The notes below the pieces were generated by a model. That model was not told where the DNA came from, did no database searches, and was given only the letters and a program-made list of their open reading frames with translations. Source: Emticicia agri (GTDB lineage: Bacteria; Bacteroidota; Bacteroidia; Cytophagales; Spirosomataceae). From it: a DNA stretch of 64,000 nt. How positions within the stretch are numbered: position 1 is the first letter of the stretch; each line of letters begins with the position of its first letter. This document shows positions 37,048 to 45,895 of the stretch, in pieces. The DNA is taken from positions 87,556-151,555 of the forward strand of contig NZ_SEWF01000011.1 in NCBI RefSeq assembly GCF_004168285.1, written 5' to 3'. Both the position numbers and the translations under genes were made by a program.

Positions 37048-37066
37048 CATTTATTTGTTCACTGCG

Positions 37067-37150
37067 TACCCAGAGCCGGAGTCGAACCGGCATGCCCGTG
37101 AAGGCATTGGTGTTTGAGACCAACGCGTCTACCGATTCCGCCATCTGGGC
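37067..37150 (-). tRNA. tRNA-Leu (anticodon CAA)
   Basis: An 84-base cloverleaf on the minus strand: acceptor GCCCAGA with TCTGGGT, D-arm GCGGAATCGGTAGACGC, anticodon loop CTCAAAC closed by TTGGT/ACCAA (anticodon CAA, codon UUG), a long variable arm (TGCCTTCACGGGCA) as expected for Leu, and T-arm GCCGGTTCGACTCCGGC. The discriminator base is A and CCA is not encoded. A consensus promoter lies 32 bases upstream. Confidence 0.95.
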
Positions 37151-37182
37151 ATTTGCTTTCGGTATTATTCGAATTGGGATTG

Positions 37183-37213
37183 CAAAGGTAGGTGTTTGCG
37201 TTTACAATTCAAA
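37183..37213 (-). promoter_or_regulatory. consensus Bacteroidota promoter of tRNA-Leu
   Basis: On the minus strand TTTG, exactly 19 bases and TACCTTTG give a full match to the -33/-7 pattern. It is the cleanest promoter in the window and supports the use of the motif elsewhere. Confidence 0.75.
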
Positions 37214-37231
37214 ATTACTTTTTAAAAAAAT

Positions 37232-37345
37232 TGCGAATTAGCGAATGGTGAATTAGTGAATATTATTAAACCATATTCTACATTAAATTATTCGCTAATT
37301 CACCATTCGTAATTCACGATTAAACCATTAGTAATTCGCTATTCA
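37232..37345. repeat. AT-rich palindromic repeat, member 1
   Basis: GAATGGTGAATTAGTGAATA and TTATTCGCTAATTCACCATTC are inverted arms around a centre that contains ATTATTAAACCATATTC, and a further half-copy follows to 37345. The centre motif also occurs in the element between rpsR and rplI. It lies between the murA stop and the tRNA promoter. Confidence 0.6.
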
Positions 37346-37351
37346 TCATTC

Positions 37352-38656
37352 CTAAATCCTCACTATCTCCGCCCCAATAGCATTCAGGCGGCCGTCAATA
37401 TTCTGGTAACCTCTGTCTATTTGTTCGATATTGTCGATGATGCTCGTGCCTTCGGCTGATAGAGCGGCTATCAGTAAAGATACCCCTGCACGTATATCCG
37501 GCGAACTCATACGGATGCCTCTTAGTTTGTGCTCACGGTTCAAACCGATTACGTTGGCACGGTGTGGGTCGCAGAGAATAATCTGTGCACCCATGTCAAT
37601 CAGTTTATCTACAAAAAACAGTCGGCTTTCAAACATCTTCTGGTGTATCAGTACTGTTCCTTTAGCTTGTATGGCTGTTACCAGTACAATCGAAATCAAA
37701 TCAGGGGTAAAGCCCGGCCAGGGAGCATCGTAGATAGTCAGGATAGAGCCGTCAATCAACGAACTGATTTCATAATGGGTTTGTGCCGGAATATGAATAT
37801 CGTCTCCCCTGAACTCCATCTGAATCCCTAATTTCTTAAATACATCGGGTATAATTCCCAACTCCGGTATTTTGCAGTTCTTAATCGTGATTTCTGATTG
37901 GGTCATAGCCGCCAGACCAATAAAACTTCCAATCTCAATCATATCAGGCAACATGGTATGCTCGCAGCCGTGTAGTTCTTTTACTCCTTCAATATGCAGT
38001 AAATTAGACCCTACACCTGTAATTTTTGCGCCCATACTATTCAACATCTTACTCAACTGTTGCAGGTAAGGCTCGCAGGCAGCATTATAGATAGTGGTAG
38101 TTCCTTCGGTCATTACAGCGGCCATCAATACGTTGGCTGTACCTGTTACCGAAATCTCGTCCATCCATACATACGCTCCTTTCATTTTTGAGCCTTCTAC
38201 GGTATAAAAGGCATCATTTGGGTCATAGATAAACTCTGCACCTAATTTCTGAAAACCTGTAAAGTGGGTATCCAAAGGTCGGCGACCGATTTTATCTCCA
38301 CCCGGGCGAGGTGCTTTCCCTTTGCCAAAGCGGGCAAGCATCGGCCCTAATAGCATGATAGACCCACGCAACGCAGACGCTTTATCTTTGTATTCAGGGG
38401 TTTCGAAATAATCAAAATTTACTTTATCGGCCTGAAAACGATAGGAACCCTCTCCTACTTTCTCACGGCGCACCCCCATATCTACCAGTAACTCCATCAG
38501 TTTGTTGACATCTCTGATATCGGGTATGTTATGAATGGTTACAGGTTCTTTGGTCATCAGCACGGCACATACAATCTGCAGTGCTTCATTCTTAGCTCCC
38601 TGTGGTACAATCTCTCCTTTTAGTTTTCGTCCTCCTGTTATTTTAAATGATGCCAT
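37352..38656 (-). CDS. murA: UDP-N-acetylglucosamine 1-carboxyvinyltransferase
   Basis: A 434-residue cytosolic enzyme that transfers enolpyruvate from PEP to UDP-GlcNAc, the first committed step of peptidoglycan synthesis. The EPSP-synthase-like fold is clear (MASFKITGGRKLKGEIVPQG, DMGVRREKVGEG, SSPDIRAGVSLLIAALSAEG). In the active-site loop the sequence is PRPGGDKIGRRPLDTH, so Asp121 stands where Cys115 acts in the E. coli enzyme. Natural Cys-to-Asp forms are active and resist fosfomycin in other bacteria. It follows the DUF4290 gene on the same strand and is probably co-transcribed. Confidence 0.96.
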   Translation of the reverse strand: MASFKITGGRKLKGEIVPQGAKNEALQIVCAVLMTKEPVTIHNIPDIRDVNKLMELLVDMGVRREKVGEGSYRFQADKVNFDYFETPEYKDKASALRGSIMLLGPMLARFGKGKAPRPGGDKIGRRPLDTHFTGFQKLGAEFIYDPNDAFYTVEGSKMKGAYVWMDEISVTGTANVLMAAVMTEGTTTIYNAACEPYLQQLSKMLNSMGAKITGVGSNLLHIEGVKELHGCEHTMLPDMIEIGSFIGLAAMTQSEITIKNCKIPELGIIPDVFKKLGIQMEFRGDDIHIPAQTHYEISSLIDGSILTIYDAPWPGFTPDLISIVLVTAIQAKGTVLIHQKMFESRLFFVDKLIDMGAQIILCDPHRANVIGLNREHKLRGIRMSSPDIRAGVSLLIAALSAEGTSIIDNIEQIDRGYQNIDGRLNAIGAEIVRI

Positions 38657-38730
38657 ATTTCAGAATATCAAGCTATTGTTTTGAAAAGAATGGGCGTAGG
38701 TTTCAATACGCATTTATCCTCCGATATGAA

Positions 38731-39450
38731 TTACCGTCTTCTTTTGTTGTTATTATTGTTGTTGTTTCTATCGTTTTTATAACCACCGCCAAAATTCTTG
38801 TTGCGGTTATCCCGGTTATCACGATTACGGTTATCTCTGTCTCTGTTATCACGGTCGCCTCTGTCGCGGAATTGTCCCTGAGCCTGTTGTGGCTGCGGGA
38901 TTCTCTGACGGCTACCATTTCCATCTTTAGGCGATGATTCCATCAATCCGTCACGACGGAGTGCATCAATTTCAGCTTGAAATCTGAATCCTGATAGTTC
39001 AAGAATTTGCTGCAAACAATCGTCTGTTTCGATGGTATCTTTGTTCCAGGTCTGATAAAAGTTTTTCATCAGTCTCACCATGTACGAGATAAAAGCCTTA
39101 CGGTCTTCAATATCTTCGGTAATCATGGCTTTCAGAATCAATAACTCAAGGTTACGACCATAGAAGCGATGTTTCAGATGATGCTGATTATAAGGAATCA
39201 ACATAGGTCTTTTGCCCAGAATTTCTTTCGGCGGTGCCGGAAAAGGACTATCTACATCAAGGTCAAAATTGGCAATGATGTATAAATCGTCCCATAGTTT
39301 TTTTGAATAATCAATGCCTTCACGCATATTCGGGTGAATCTGACGCATCAATTCTACCAGAATATGGGCATATTTGGTTCGTTGCTCTTTGTCAGGCAGA
39401 CTAATGATATAATCTGTTAATTTCTGAATGTTACTACCGTATTCTTTCAC
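38731..39450 (-). CDS. DUF4290 protein with basic low-complexity tail
   Basis: A 239-residue protein. Residues 1-175 match DUF4290, a Bacteroidota-specific domain of unknown function (MKEYGSNIQKLTDYIISLPD, HHLKHRFYGRNLELLI). The last 60 residues are a low-complexity Arg/Asp/Asn tail (RDNRDRDNRNRD, then NNNNNNKRRR) that suggests RNA or nucleic-acid contact. It lies directly upstream of murA, an arrangement I recall as common in the phylum, so a link to cell-wall growth is possible. Confidence 0.9.
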   Translation of the reverse strand: MKEYGSNIQKLTDYIISLPDKEQRTKYAHILVELMRQIHPNMREGIDYSKKLWDDLYIIANFDLDVDSPFPAPPKEILGKRPMLIPYNQHHLKHRFYGRNLELLILKAMITEDIEDRKAFISYMVRLMKNFYQTWNKDTIETDDCLQQILELSGFRFQAEIDALRRDGLMESSPKDGNGSRQRIPQPQQAQGQFRDRGDRDNRDRDNRNRDNRDNRNKNFGGGYKNDRNNNNNNNKRRR

Positions 39451-39494
39451 GATATATTAAAATGTAAAAGTGATTTTATATAAAGCCTGTAAAG

Positions 39495-39681
39495 GCATTT
39501 TTTGTTTTTCGTAGAGACGTATTGCAATCGCACGGCGAACCGTACGTCTCCGAGGGTCTGCAACCAAGTAATAATATTTATGTAGAATGTCTGAAAAGGA
39601 TAGGTAATTGTTTTCATCCTGATAGACCTGCGGAGACGTACGGTTCGCCGCGCGATTGCAATACGTCTCTACAAAAAATGC
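39495..39681. repeat. MITE-like element with about 50-base inverted arms
   Basis: Left arm 39495-39552 and right arm 39631-39681 are inverted copies, with GTAGAGACGTATTGCAATCG at the left and its reverse complement at the right, both continuing through CGGCGAACCGTACGTCTCCG with one change. The 78-base centre is unique. Related partial copies lie at 43087-43127 and 47183-47240. Confidence 0.8.
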
Positions 39682-39713
39682 TTATTTTAAAGGTTGTTCG
39701 GAAAATAAAACGC

Positions 39714-39732
39714 CACGGATTAACAATCCGTG
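39714..39732. repeat. short perfect hairpin
   Basis: CACGGATT, a three-base loop and AATCCGTG. It lies between the MITE-like element and the GH10-like gene; no T run follows. Confidence 0.45.
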
Positions 39733-39816
39733 CTACATAATAATGTTAATTCTATACGCATTATTGCTAAACACAGCAAAAGTAACAAAAATTAGCCGAT
39801 GGGTTAAATTTTTATC

Positions 39817-39824
39817 TAATTTTG
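39817..39824 (+). promoter_or_regulatory. -7 element of the GH10-like gene
   Basis: TAATTTTG fits TAnnTTTG and lies 27 bases before the ATG at 39851. No clear -33 element was recognised. Confidence 0.4.
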
Positions 39825-39850
39825 AACATAAATTTCAAAACTGATTTTAG

Positions 39851-41404
39851 ATGTATTTGAAAAACGCTGCTTTTTACCTGATAATTTATGCTTTCCTGAG
39901 TGGTTGTAGTAAAAAAGTTACCCAGCAATATGTTTCCAGGTCTCCTGCCCCTAAACGTGAGTTCAGGGCTGTGTGGGTAGCTACGATTGATAATATCGAC
40001 TGGCCTTCCCGCAAAGGCTTATCGTCAGAAACTCAGCAACAAGAATTCAGAACCCTGCTCGACCGACAAAAAAGCTATGGCATGAATGCCGTGCTGGTGC
40101 AGGTGAGAGCCGCTGCTGATGCGTTTTATGCCCGTAGCAAAGAACCCTGGTCGGAATGGCTGACGGGTGAACAAGGCAAAGCACCTGAACCTTTTTATGA
40201 CCCGATGCTATTCATGATTCATGAGGCACACCAGCGAAATATGGAATTTCATGCCTGGCTGAATATGAATCGTGGGGCACATAAAGTTTCCAGAAGTATT
40301 GTTGAAGACCATCTGGTCAATACCAGACCCGAATGGTTTCTTACTTATGGCGGTTATCGGTTATTTAACCTGGGTATACCCGAAGTCAGGGCATATATTA
40401 CTGAAATAGCCCTCAATATAGTCAGAAATTATGATGTAGACGGCATTCATTTCGATGATTATTTTTATCCTTATACCATTGCCAACGAGAAACTGCGCGA
40501 CGACGATACTTTCAGAAAATATAAGGGGAGTTTCAAAGATATTGAAGACTGGCGCCGCAATAATGTTGACCTGATAATTAAGGGCATCAGCGACGGAATC
40601 AAGGAAATAAAACCTAAGGTAAAGTTTGGGATTAGTCCGGTAGGTGTATGGCGAAATGCCTCTGTTGACCCCAGTGGTTCGCAAACACAAGGCGGCCAGA
40701 CCTCCTACGATAATCTGTATGCTGATACCCGCAAATGGGTACAAAAAGGCTGGATTGACTATATAGCCCCACAGATTTATTTCAGCTTTGAGTTCAATAA
40801 AGTGCCTTATAAAGTCTTAGCCGATTGGTGGACAAAACAGCCGCATAACCGACATTTATACATTGGTCATGGTGTGTATCGGGTAAAAGCCGGCAGTAAC
40901 GAAGTAGGATGGGAAAAAGCTACGCAGATACCTCGTCAGGTACGCTACAACCGTAGTAAACCACAGATTTCGGGCAGTATTTTTTATAGTGCCAAGCCTT
41001 TGAACAGAAATGAGTTATCAGTCAATGATTCTCTGAGGAATCTGTACTTCTATCCGGCACTTCCACCTGCTATGCCCTGGAAAGACAATGTACCGCCTAA
41101 CGCCCCTGAGAATGTACAAGCCAAAAAGGTGAATGATTTAGGGATGCTAATTACGTGGGATGCTCCTGCTCTTCCGGCGAAAGACGGTGATGAACCGACT
41201 TCTTTTGTGATTTATCGATTTGAGAAAGATGAAAAAATCAATATTGACAATTCTTCAAAGATTATAGGCATTGTCAGAAATGAAGGAATGCTTGGTTATA
41301 CCGATAAAAAGTATGAATCGGGCAAATCTTTTGTATATGTAGTTACAGCACTTGACCGATTGAACAACGAGAGTGCCATGAGTAACATAGTTAAAACGAA
41401 ATAG
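39851..41404 (+). CDS. family 10-like glycosyl hydrolase lipoprotein
   Basis: A 517-residue lipoprotein (lipobox FLSGC, Cys19). The GHL10/DUF187 barrel is seen in REFRAVWVATIDNIDWPSRK, then DGIHFDDYFYPYTI with the likely catalytic acidic residues, KFGISPVGVWRNASVDPSGS and GWIDYIAPQIYFSFE. A C-terminal Fn3-like domain occupies about residues 420-515. Such proteins act at the cell surface on glycans and some cleave peptidoglycan-like polymers; the substrate here is not evident. Confidence 0.9.
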   Translation: MYLKNAAFYLIIYAFLSGCSKKVTQQYVSRSPAPKREFRAVWVATIDNIDWPSRKGLSSETQQQEFRTLLDRQKSYGMNAVLVQVRAAADAFYARSKEPWSEWLTGEQGKAPEPFYDPMLFMIHEAHQRNMEFHAWLNMNRGAHKVSRSIVEDHLVNTRPEWFLTYGGYRLFNLGIPEVRAYITEIALNIVRNYDVDGIHFDDYFYPYTIANEKLRDDDTFRKYKGSFKDIEDWRRNNVDLIIKGISDGIKEIKPKVKFGISPVGVWRNASVDPSGSQTQGGQTSYDNLYADTRKWVQKGWIDYIAPQIYFSFEFNKVPYKVLADWWTKQPHNRHLYIGHGVYRVKAGSNEVGWEKATQIPRQVRYNRSKPQISGSIFYSAKPLNRNELSVNDSLRNLYFYPALPPAMPWKDNVPPNAPENVQAKKVNDLGMLITWDAPALPAKDGDEPTSFVIYRFEKDEKINIDNSSKIIGIVRNEGMLGYTDKKYESGKSFVYVVTALDRLNNESAMSNIVKTK

Positions 41405-41428
41405 ATTATAAAATTGATTGATAAATAT

Positions 41429-41530
41429 TTAACCACGGAGTAGCTAGGAGTTTAGCACAGAGTTTCACGGAGTTAATTTTAAAATACTCGGTGAAATTTA
41501 GTGCTAAACTTAGCGTAACTCCGTGGTTAA
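41429..41530. repeat. palindromic element with several nested arms
   Basis: Outer arms TTAACCACGGAGT and ACTCCGTGGTTAA are perfect inverted copies. Inside, TTTAGCAC pairs with GTGCTAAA and TTTCACGGAGT with ACTCGGTGAAA. The whole 102 bases fold on themselves and lie between the GH10-like gene and the flippase gene. The outer sequence AACCACGGAG recurs in many bacterial genomes by my recollection. Confidence 0.7.
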
Positions 41531-41565
41531 AATGTCAATTTATGTTTTCTCAATAGCATATTTCA

Positions 41566-43065
41566 ATGAATGTAATTAAAAGACAAGCCTTTATCAGTAC
41601 TATCTTTTCTTATGGAGGAGTACTGATAGGCTTTATTTCACAGTTTTTGTTATTTCCCAATTTTTTAAAAAAAGAAGAATATGGCTTGCTGATGGTATTG
41701 CTTTCTTATATGTACATCATGGTGCAGCTATCTTCTTTAGGTTTCAATGCCGCCGGAAGTCGCTTTTTTGTTCATTTCAGAAATGCGAAACAAGGGCATA
41801 GAGGGTATTTGTTTTTAGGAATTTCGGTGGGCGTAATTGGATTTCTGATTTGCAGTATAGGCGTGTTTTTTCTGAAAGACTGGATGATTGAAAGAAAAGG
41901 ACAATCAGACCTTTTAGCTACCAATTTCTATTTTCTTTTGCCTATTACCTTTGCTACATTGCTGTTTAATCTTTTTGATAATTATGCCAAGAACCTCTAT
42001 GAAACTGTAACAGGCACTTTTCTTTCGCAGTTATTGCAGCGTTTCCTGATTATGATTTCACTGTTTTTAGTGGTTTTCAATGTGCTTGATTTCTCTCAAT
42101 ATATCTGGGTATGGGTTTTAGCGGTTTCATTTTATGTAATACCTATGATATGGAAAGCATCACGGTTAGATGGTTTTTCATTAAAACCTGACTTTTCGTT
42201 GATGACCCCAGAATTTACCAAAGAATTTGCAACCTATAGCTTCCTGACTATTCTGACAGGTTTTTCGTCGATGATTATTCTGTATATCGACAAGATTATG
42301 CTGGCAGACATTACAACTTTAGAGGAAACAGGTATTTATAGTACAGCTGCTTTTTTCGGGAGTGTGATGGGGATGTCGTTGGTAGCCTTAACCAAAGCCT
42401 CTGCTCCTATTATTGTTGATTCATTTGCGGCTAATGACCTGAAAAATATTGCCACCATCTACCGGAAAAGCTGTACTACCTCGCTCATTGTCGGTTGCTG
42501 GATTTTTCTGGGTATTTATCTTAATATTGACAATCTTTTTGAGTTTCTTCCGGCTGGTTATGAAGAAGGCAAATGGGTGATTATAATTCTAAGTTTAGGC
42601 AAACTATTTGATTTAGCCACCGGACTCAATGGTACTATTCTGGCACTTTCGCCCTATTATCGCTATGACACCTATATCATGGTTGGCCTCATTGTGCTGA
42701 CTGTATTTCTGAACTGGTTGTTGATTCCGATATACGGCATGAATGGGGCAGCCTTTGCCCTTGCCCTGGCTACTATTTACTATAATGCAGTTCGGTATGT
42801 TTTCCTATGGTGGAAATTAGGTATGCAGCCTTTTACGATAGATATTCCTAAAGTGCTACTGATTATGGTTGCAGTAAGCTTTGCAGTTAGTCTTATACCT
42901 GCAACAGAAGGAACGAAACTTAAAACCTTAATGGATATGGCTTATCGCTCTACTGCCATTACGCTGATTTACGGAGCTATTATCTACTGGAGCAATGTTT
43001 CTCCTGAATTGAATGGAGCGATGAAAAATCTCTGGAAGGTAGTTGTGCGATTTGGCAGAAAGTAA
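41566..43065 (+). CDS. polysaccharide flippase (Wzx/MATE-like)
   Basis: A 499-residue integral membrane protein with about 12-14 helices. The N-terminal FISTIFSYGGVLIGFISQFL and the central helix pairs are typical of the polysaccharide-biosynthesis flippases that move undecaprenyl-linked oligosaccharides across the inner membrane. Two glycosyltransferase genes lie 3-6 kb downstream and may belong to the same pathway, though they are not in one operon. The exact substrate is unknown. Confidence 0.9.
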   Translation: MNVIKRQAFISTIFSYGGVLIGFISQFLLFPNFLKKEEYGLLMVLLSYMYIMVQLSSLGFNAAGSRFFVHFRNAKQGHRGYLFLGISVGVIGFLICSIGVFFLKDWMIERKGQSDLLATNFYFLLPITFATLLFNLFDNYAKNLYETVTGTFLSQLLQRFLIMISLFLVVFNVLDFSQYIWVWVLAVSFYVIPMIWKASRLDGFSLKPDFSLMTPEFTKEFATYSFLTILTGFSSMIILYIDKIMLADITTLEETGIYSTAAFFGSVMGMSLVALTKASAPIIVDSFAANDLKNIATIYRKSCTTSLIVGCWIFLGIYLNIDNLFEFLPAGYEEGKWVIIILSLGKLFDLATGLNGTILALSPYYRYDTYIMVGLIVLTVFLNWLLIPIYGMNGAAFALALATIYYNAVRYVFLWWKLGMQPFTIDIPKVLLIMVAVSFAVSLIPATEGTKLKTLMDMAYRSTAITLIYGAIIYWSNVSPELNGAMKNLWKVVVRFGRK

Positions 43066-43086
43066 ATGACTATTAATTGATTGTTT

Positions 43087-43127
43087 TTTCGTAGATACGT
43101 ACGTCGAACCGTACGTATTTACGAAAA
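43087..43127. repeat. short relative of the 39495 MITE-like element
   Basis: TTTTCGTAGATACGTACG and CGTACGTATTTACGAAAA form a near-perfect hairpin with the loop TCGAAC. The order of motifs (TTTTCGTAGA, ACGTACG, CGAACCGTACGT) copies the arm of the larger element. It lies between the convergent flippase and dehydrogenase genes and could also terminate transcription. Confidence 0.65.
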
Positions 43128-43142
43128 TGGATATTAAAATCT

Positions 43143-44354
43143 TTAATTCGAACTCGCTTTTTTTTCTAATTTATACACCTTACCTGCACCGTAATTCAAT
43201 ATATATAGTTCTTTATCTGCATCTTCTCCAAAGGCCGAAATACCGCCCACATTTCCTATTTTATCTCCACTATCTGTGGCTTTTGAGCCGTCATACTTCA
43301 AAGACCATATTTTACCACTTACATAGTCCCCAAACACATATTTCCCTACTAAATCAGGTAGTTTTTTGCCTCTATATACTAAGCCTCCTGTTACCGAGCG
43401 GCCATCTGTTCCTTGTCTGTAACTCCATACCGGAGCCACTAAACCACTTTGTCCGCAATTACCTGAGGCATCAAAACAATCGTTTCCTTCTTTTATTTTC
43501 CATCCGTAATTGCCGCCTTTGCTAATTATATCTATTTCTTCTACTTCATTCTGCCCTACATCACCTGCCCATAGATTATTAGTTGTGGCATCAATACTGA
43601 ATCTCCAGGGATTACGCAGGCCATAAGCATAAATTTCTTGCATCAAACCATCGGTATTACCTATATACGGATTGTCCTTAGGTATAGCATACTTTTCGGT
43701 TTCTGCTACATTTACATCTATTCTAAGAATTTTCCCTAACAGATTTCTGCGGTTTTGCGAATTGTTTTGTGGGTCTCCGCCACTGCCTCCATCACCTGTG
43801 GCAATGTACAGGTAGCCATCTGCCCCAAAAGCTAATTTACCCCCTTTGTGATTAGTAAAAGGCTGCTCAAAAGTCAGCAGGATTTTTTCACTATTGGCAT
43901 CCGCTACCTGTGAACCTGAATTTACTTTAAATCTGGAAATGACGGTCTGACGACTGGGTGAATTACGGTTATAATTGACATAAAAATAACCATTTGTTTT
44001 AAAATCGGGATGAAAAGCTAATCCTAATAAACCCATTTCGCCTCCAGCATCTACACGGGCATCAATGTCTAAAAATACTGTTGTTTGTGATGTAGTTGAT
44101 ACATTATCAAATGAGCGGACAACCCCTCTCTGTTCAATAACATATACTTTGTTGGTACCATCAGAGGCGTGCGTAAATTCTACTGGGTTACTAAAATTAA
44201 GATTCGGAAAGGCAACGACAGCCTGATATTCTGCCGCAACCGGATTAGACGTTGAATCGTCTGATTTATCAATAGGGTCAGAGCTTGAATCGCAACTGAA
44301 CCCTAAAAAAGCACTGACAACTGACGCTGTGATGAGAATGATAATTTTTTTCAT
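43143..44354 (-). CDS. PQQ-dependent sugar dehydrogenase-like lipoprotein
   Basis: A 403-residue lipoprotein (lipobox LGFSC, Cys21) with a six-bladed propeller of the glucose/sorbosone dehydrogenase family. Diagnostic pieces are VYVIEQRGVVRSFDN, GLLGLAFHPDFKTNGYFYVN, GYLYIATGDGGSGGDPQN, YAYGLRNPWRFSID and GDVGQNEVEEIDII. It would oxidise sugars in the periplasm with PQQ as cofactor; no PQQ synthesis genes are in the window. Confidence 0.92.
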   Translation of the reverse strand: MKKIIILITASVVSAFLGFSCDSSSDPIDKSDDSTSNPVAAEYQAVVAFPNLNFSNPVEFTHASDGTNKVYVIEQRGVVRSFDNVSTTSQTTVFLDIDARVDAGGEMGLLGLAFHPDFKTNGYFYVNYNRNSPSRQTVISRFKVNSGSQVADANSEKILLTFEQPFTNHKGGKLAFGADGYLYIATGDGGSGGDPQNNSQNRRNLLGKILRIDVNVAETEKYAIPKDNPYIGNTDGLMQEIYAYGLRNPWRFSIDATTNNLWAGDVGQNEVEEIDIISKGGNYGWKIKEGNDCFDASGNCGQSGLVAPVWSYRQGTDGRSVTGGLVYRGKKLPDLVGKYVFGDYVSGKIWSLKYDGSKATDSGDKIGNVGGISAFGEDADKELYILNYGAGKVYKLEKKASSN

Positions 44355-44455
44355 ACAAGTTATGGATTTTAAAAATAACGACCGAAACAGCCAATTAATT
44401 TGACATACGCATAAAATATACGAAAATTGTGTGCCAGCTTTTCTATTTGCAATTA

Positions 44456-44582
44456 GTCAGCAAATAAATTCGCCGTCTAAGACAACAACGGAATAATTTT
44501 AGTATGCAACGCGGACTTAAGTCCGCTTGTAGTAAGATGATATTACCATTGTTATTTTAGACGGCGAATTTTATTCGCTGAC
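44456..44582. repeat. palindromic element with a perfect 16-base central dyad
   Basis: GTCAGCAAATAAATTCGCCG then TCTAA at the left is matched by TTAGACGGCGAATTTTATTC then GCTGAC at the right. In the middle GCGGACTTAAGTCCGC is a perfect palindrome. It lies between the dehydrogenase promoter region and the membrane partner of the sigma factor. Confidence 0.7.
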
Positions 44583-44621
44583 ATGGTAATTGATAATTAA
44601 TCAATGAACAAAAACCTGAGT

Positions 44622-45251
44622 TTACACTCCCTCCAACTCCCTCGACAACGTTTCTAACTCCCGTAAATCTTCTTTAAAACCTTCACTTTTACGATTATTG
44701 AATAAGCCGAAGCGAAAAGCCAAGTAGTAAATAAACAGACAGATTCCTATAGGGATAAGCGTATCCACAAGGGCAGAAACTAAATCTTGTTTTTCTAATT
44801 TCTTAGGTAGAAATGAGAGGACTGTCATGCAGCCCGAGGCCAGCATCAATAGCCCAAACCGACCCTCTAATTTTTTATTCTTCTCGTATTCGTGAATCAC
44901 ATGTTGAAGAAAAGCACCTAAAGTAGTACTGTTCATGTCCACGTTCACAATGGCATTGCTTCTGTAAATGGCTACCAGTGCCATAATAATTCCAATCGCC
45001 AGAAATATATAAGGTAAAAACTGGACTTGGTAAATAAAATCAAAAGGATTCCCTACGAAGATTGCCCCTAAAATCAGTAACTCAAACACCATCAGCACAA
45101 AAAACCATGTGTTCTCCCGTTTGATTTGTGCTACTCTTGATTTTGAACGCTCTTTTATCATGCCTACAATAAGCCTTTCGGTAAGCAATTGAGAGTTTTG
45201 TAATTTCTGGTCATATACCTGCCATGCCGATTTCAATTCATCTAAGTTCAT
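44622..45251 (-). CDS. membrane protein, probable partner of the ECF sigma factor
   Basis: A 209-residue protein with a charged N-terminus (MNLDELKSAWQVYDQKLQNS) and four predicted membrane helices at about residues 48-70, 75-95, 130-150 and 165-187. Its start overlaps the stop of the sigma-factor gene by four bases, so the two are translationally coupled. By position it may be an anti-sigma or sensor protein, but it lacks the zinc-binding motif of classical ZAS anti-sigma factors. Confidence 0.8.
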   Translation of the reverse strand: MNLDELKSAWQVYDQKLQNSQLLTERLIVGMIKERSKSRVAQIKRENTWFFVLMVFELLILGAIFVGNPFDFIYQVQFLPYIFLAIGIIMALVAIYRSNAIVNVDMNSTTLGAFLQHVIHEYEKNKKLEGRFGLLMLASGCMTVLSFLPKKLEKQDLVSALVDTLIPIGICLFIYYLAFRFGLFNNRKSEGFKEDLRELETLSRELEGV

Positions 45252-45739
45252 ATTCTGTCAGATTTAATGAGTTTTTCTAATTTAATTTTGATTCGGTTAA
45301 TTCTTACCCCCACATTCGAGTGGGTCATACCAATAATATCGGCTATTTCGTCATAGCTTTTATCTTCCAGATAAAGCATGATAATCGCTTTTTCAATTTC
45401 CGAAAGTTGTTCAATCGCCTGTTGCAACAAGCTCAAATCGTTACTTTCAGTCTGATAAAAATTCATATCAGGAATCTGTAATTCATTGGTCGAAATAGCA
45501 CTTCTTTCAGGTTTTCTGCTTTCTTTTCTGAAATTAGAAATAGCAGTGTTTAATGCTACCCTATACAACCAGGTAGTATTTTTTGACTCGTTTCTGAAAT
45601 GGGGGAAAGATGTCCATAACTGTAAAACAATCTCTTGAAAAAGGTCTTTTTTATCGTCTTCGTTCTGACAATACAAATTACATACTTTGTAAATGAGGCC
45701 TCGGTTTGTATTAATCAATAGAATAAAATCCTTTTCCAT
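45248..45739 (-). CDS. ECF RNA polymerase sigma factor
   Basis: Starting at the ATG at 45739 (MEKDFILLINTNRGLIYKVC) the protein has 163 residues; an upstream ATG at 45802 would add 21 residues not typical of the family. Sigma region 2 (DDKKDLFQEIVLQLWTSFPH, TWLYRVALNTAISNFRK) and region 4 (LSEIEKAIIMLYLEDKSYDE, IADIIGMTHSNVGVRINRIK) are present. It probably controls its own operon and surface or stress genes; no target site can be named. Confidence 0.93.
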   Translation of the reverse strand: MEKDFILLINTNRGLIYKVCNLYCQNEDDKKDLFQEIVLQLWTSFPHFRNESKNTTWLYRVALNTAISNFRKESRKPERSAISTNELQIPDMNFYQTESNDLSLLQQAIEQLSEIEKAIIMLYLEDKSYDEIADIIGMTHSNVGVRINRIKIKLEKLIKSDRI

Positions 45740-45895
45740 TCGCTGATGTTTTATTTGAACAATTAGTCGCAGGACAGGTAAAAAACTTACAGGGAAGTAC
45801 ACATTTTTTTTAGAACTTGATTTTACACCTGCTAAAGATATGCCAAAATTTTCCGTAATTCGCAGCCAGTATTGACATAATTAAGTGATTGTTTC

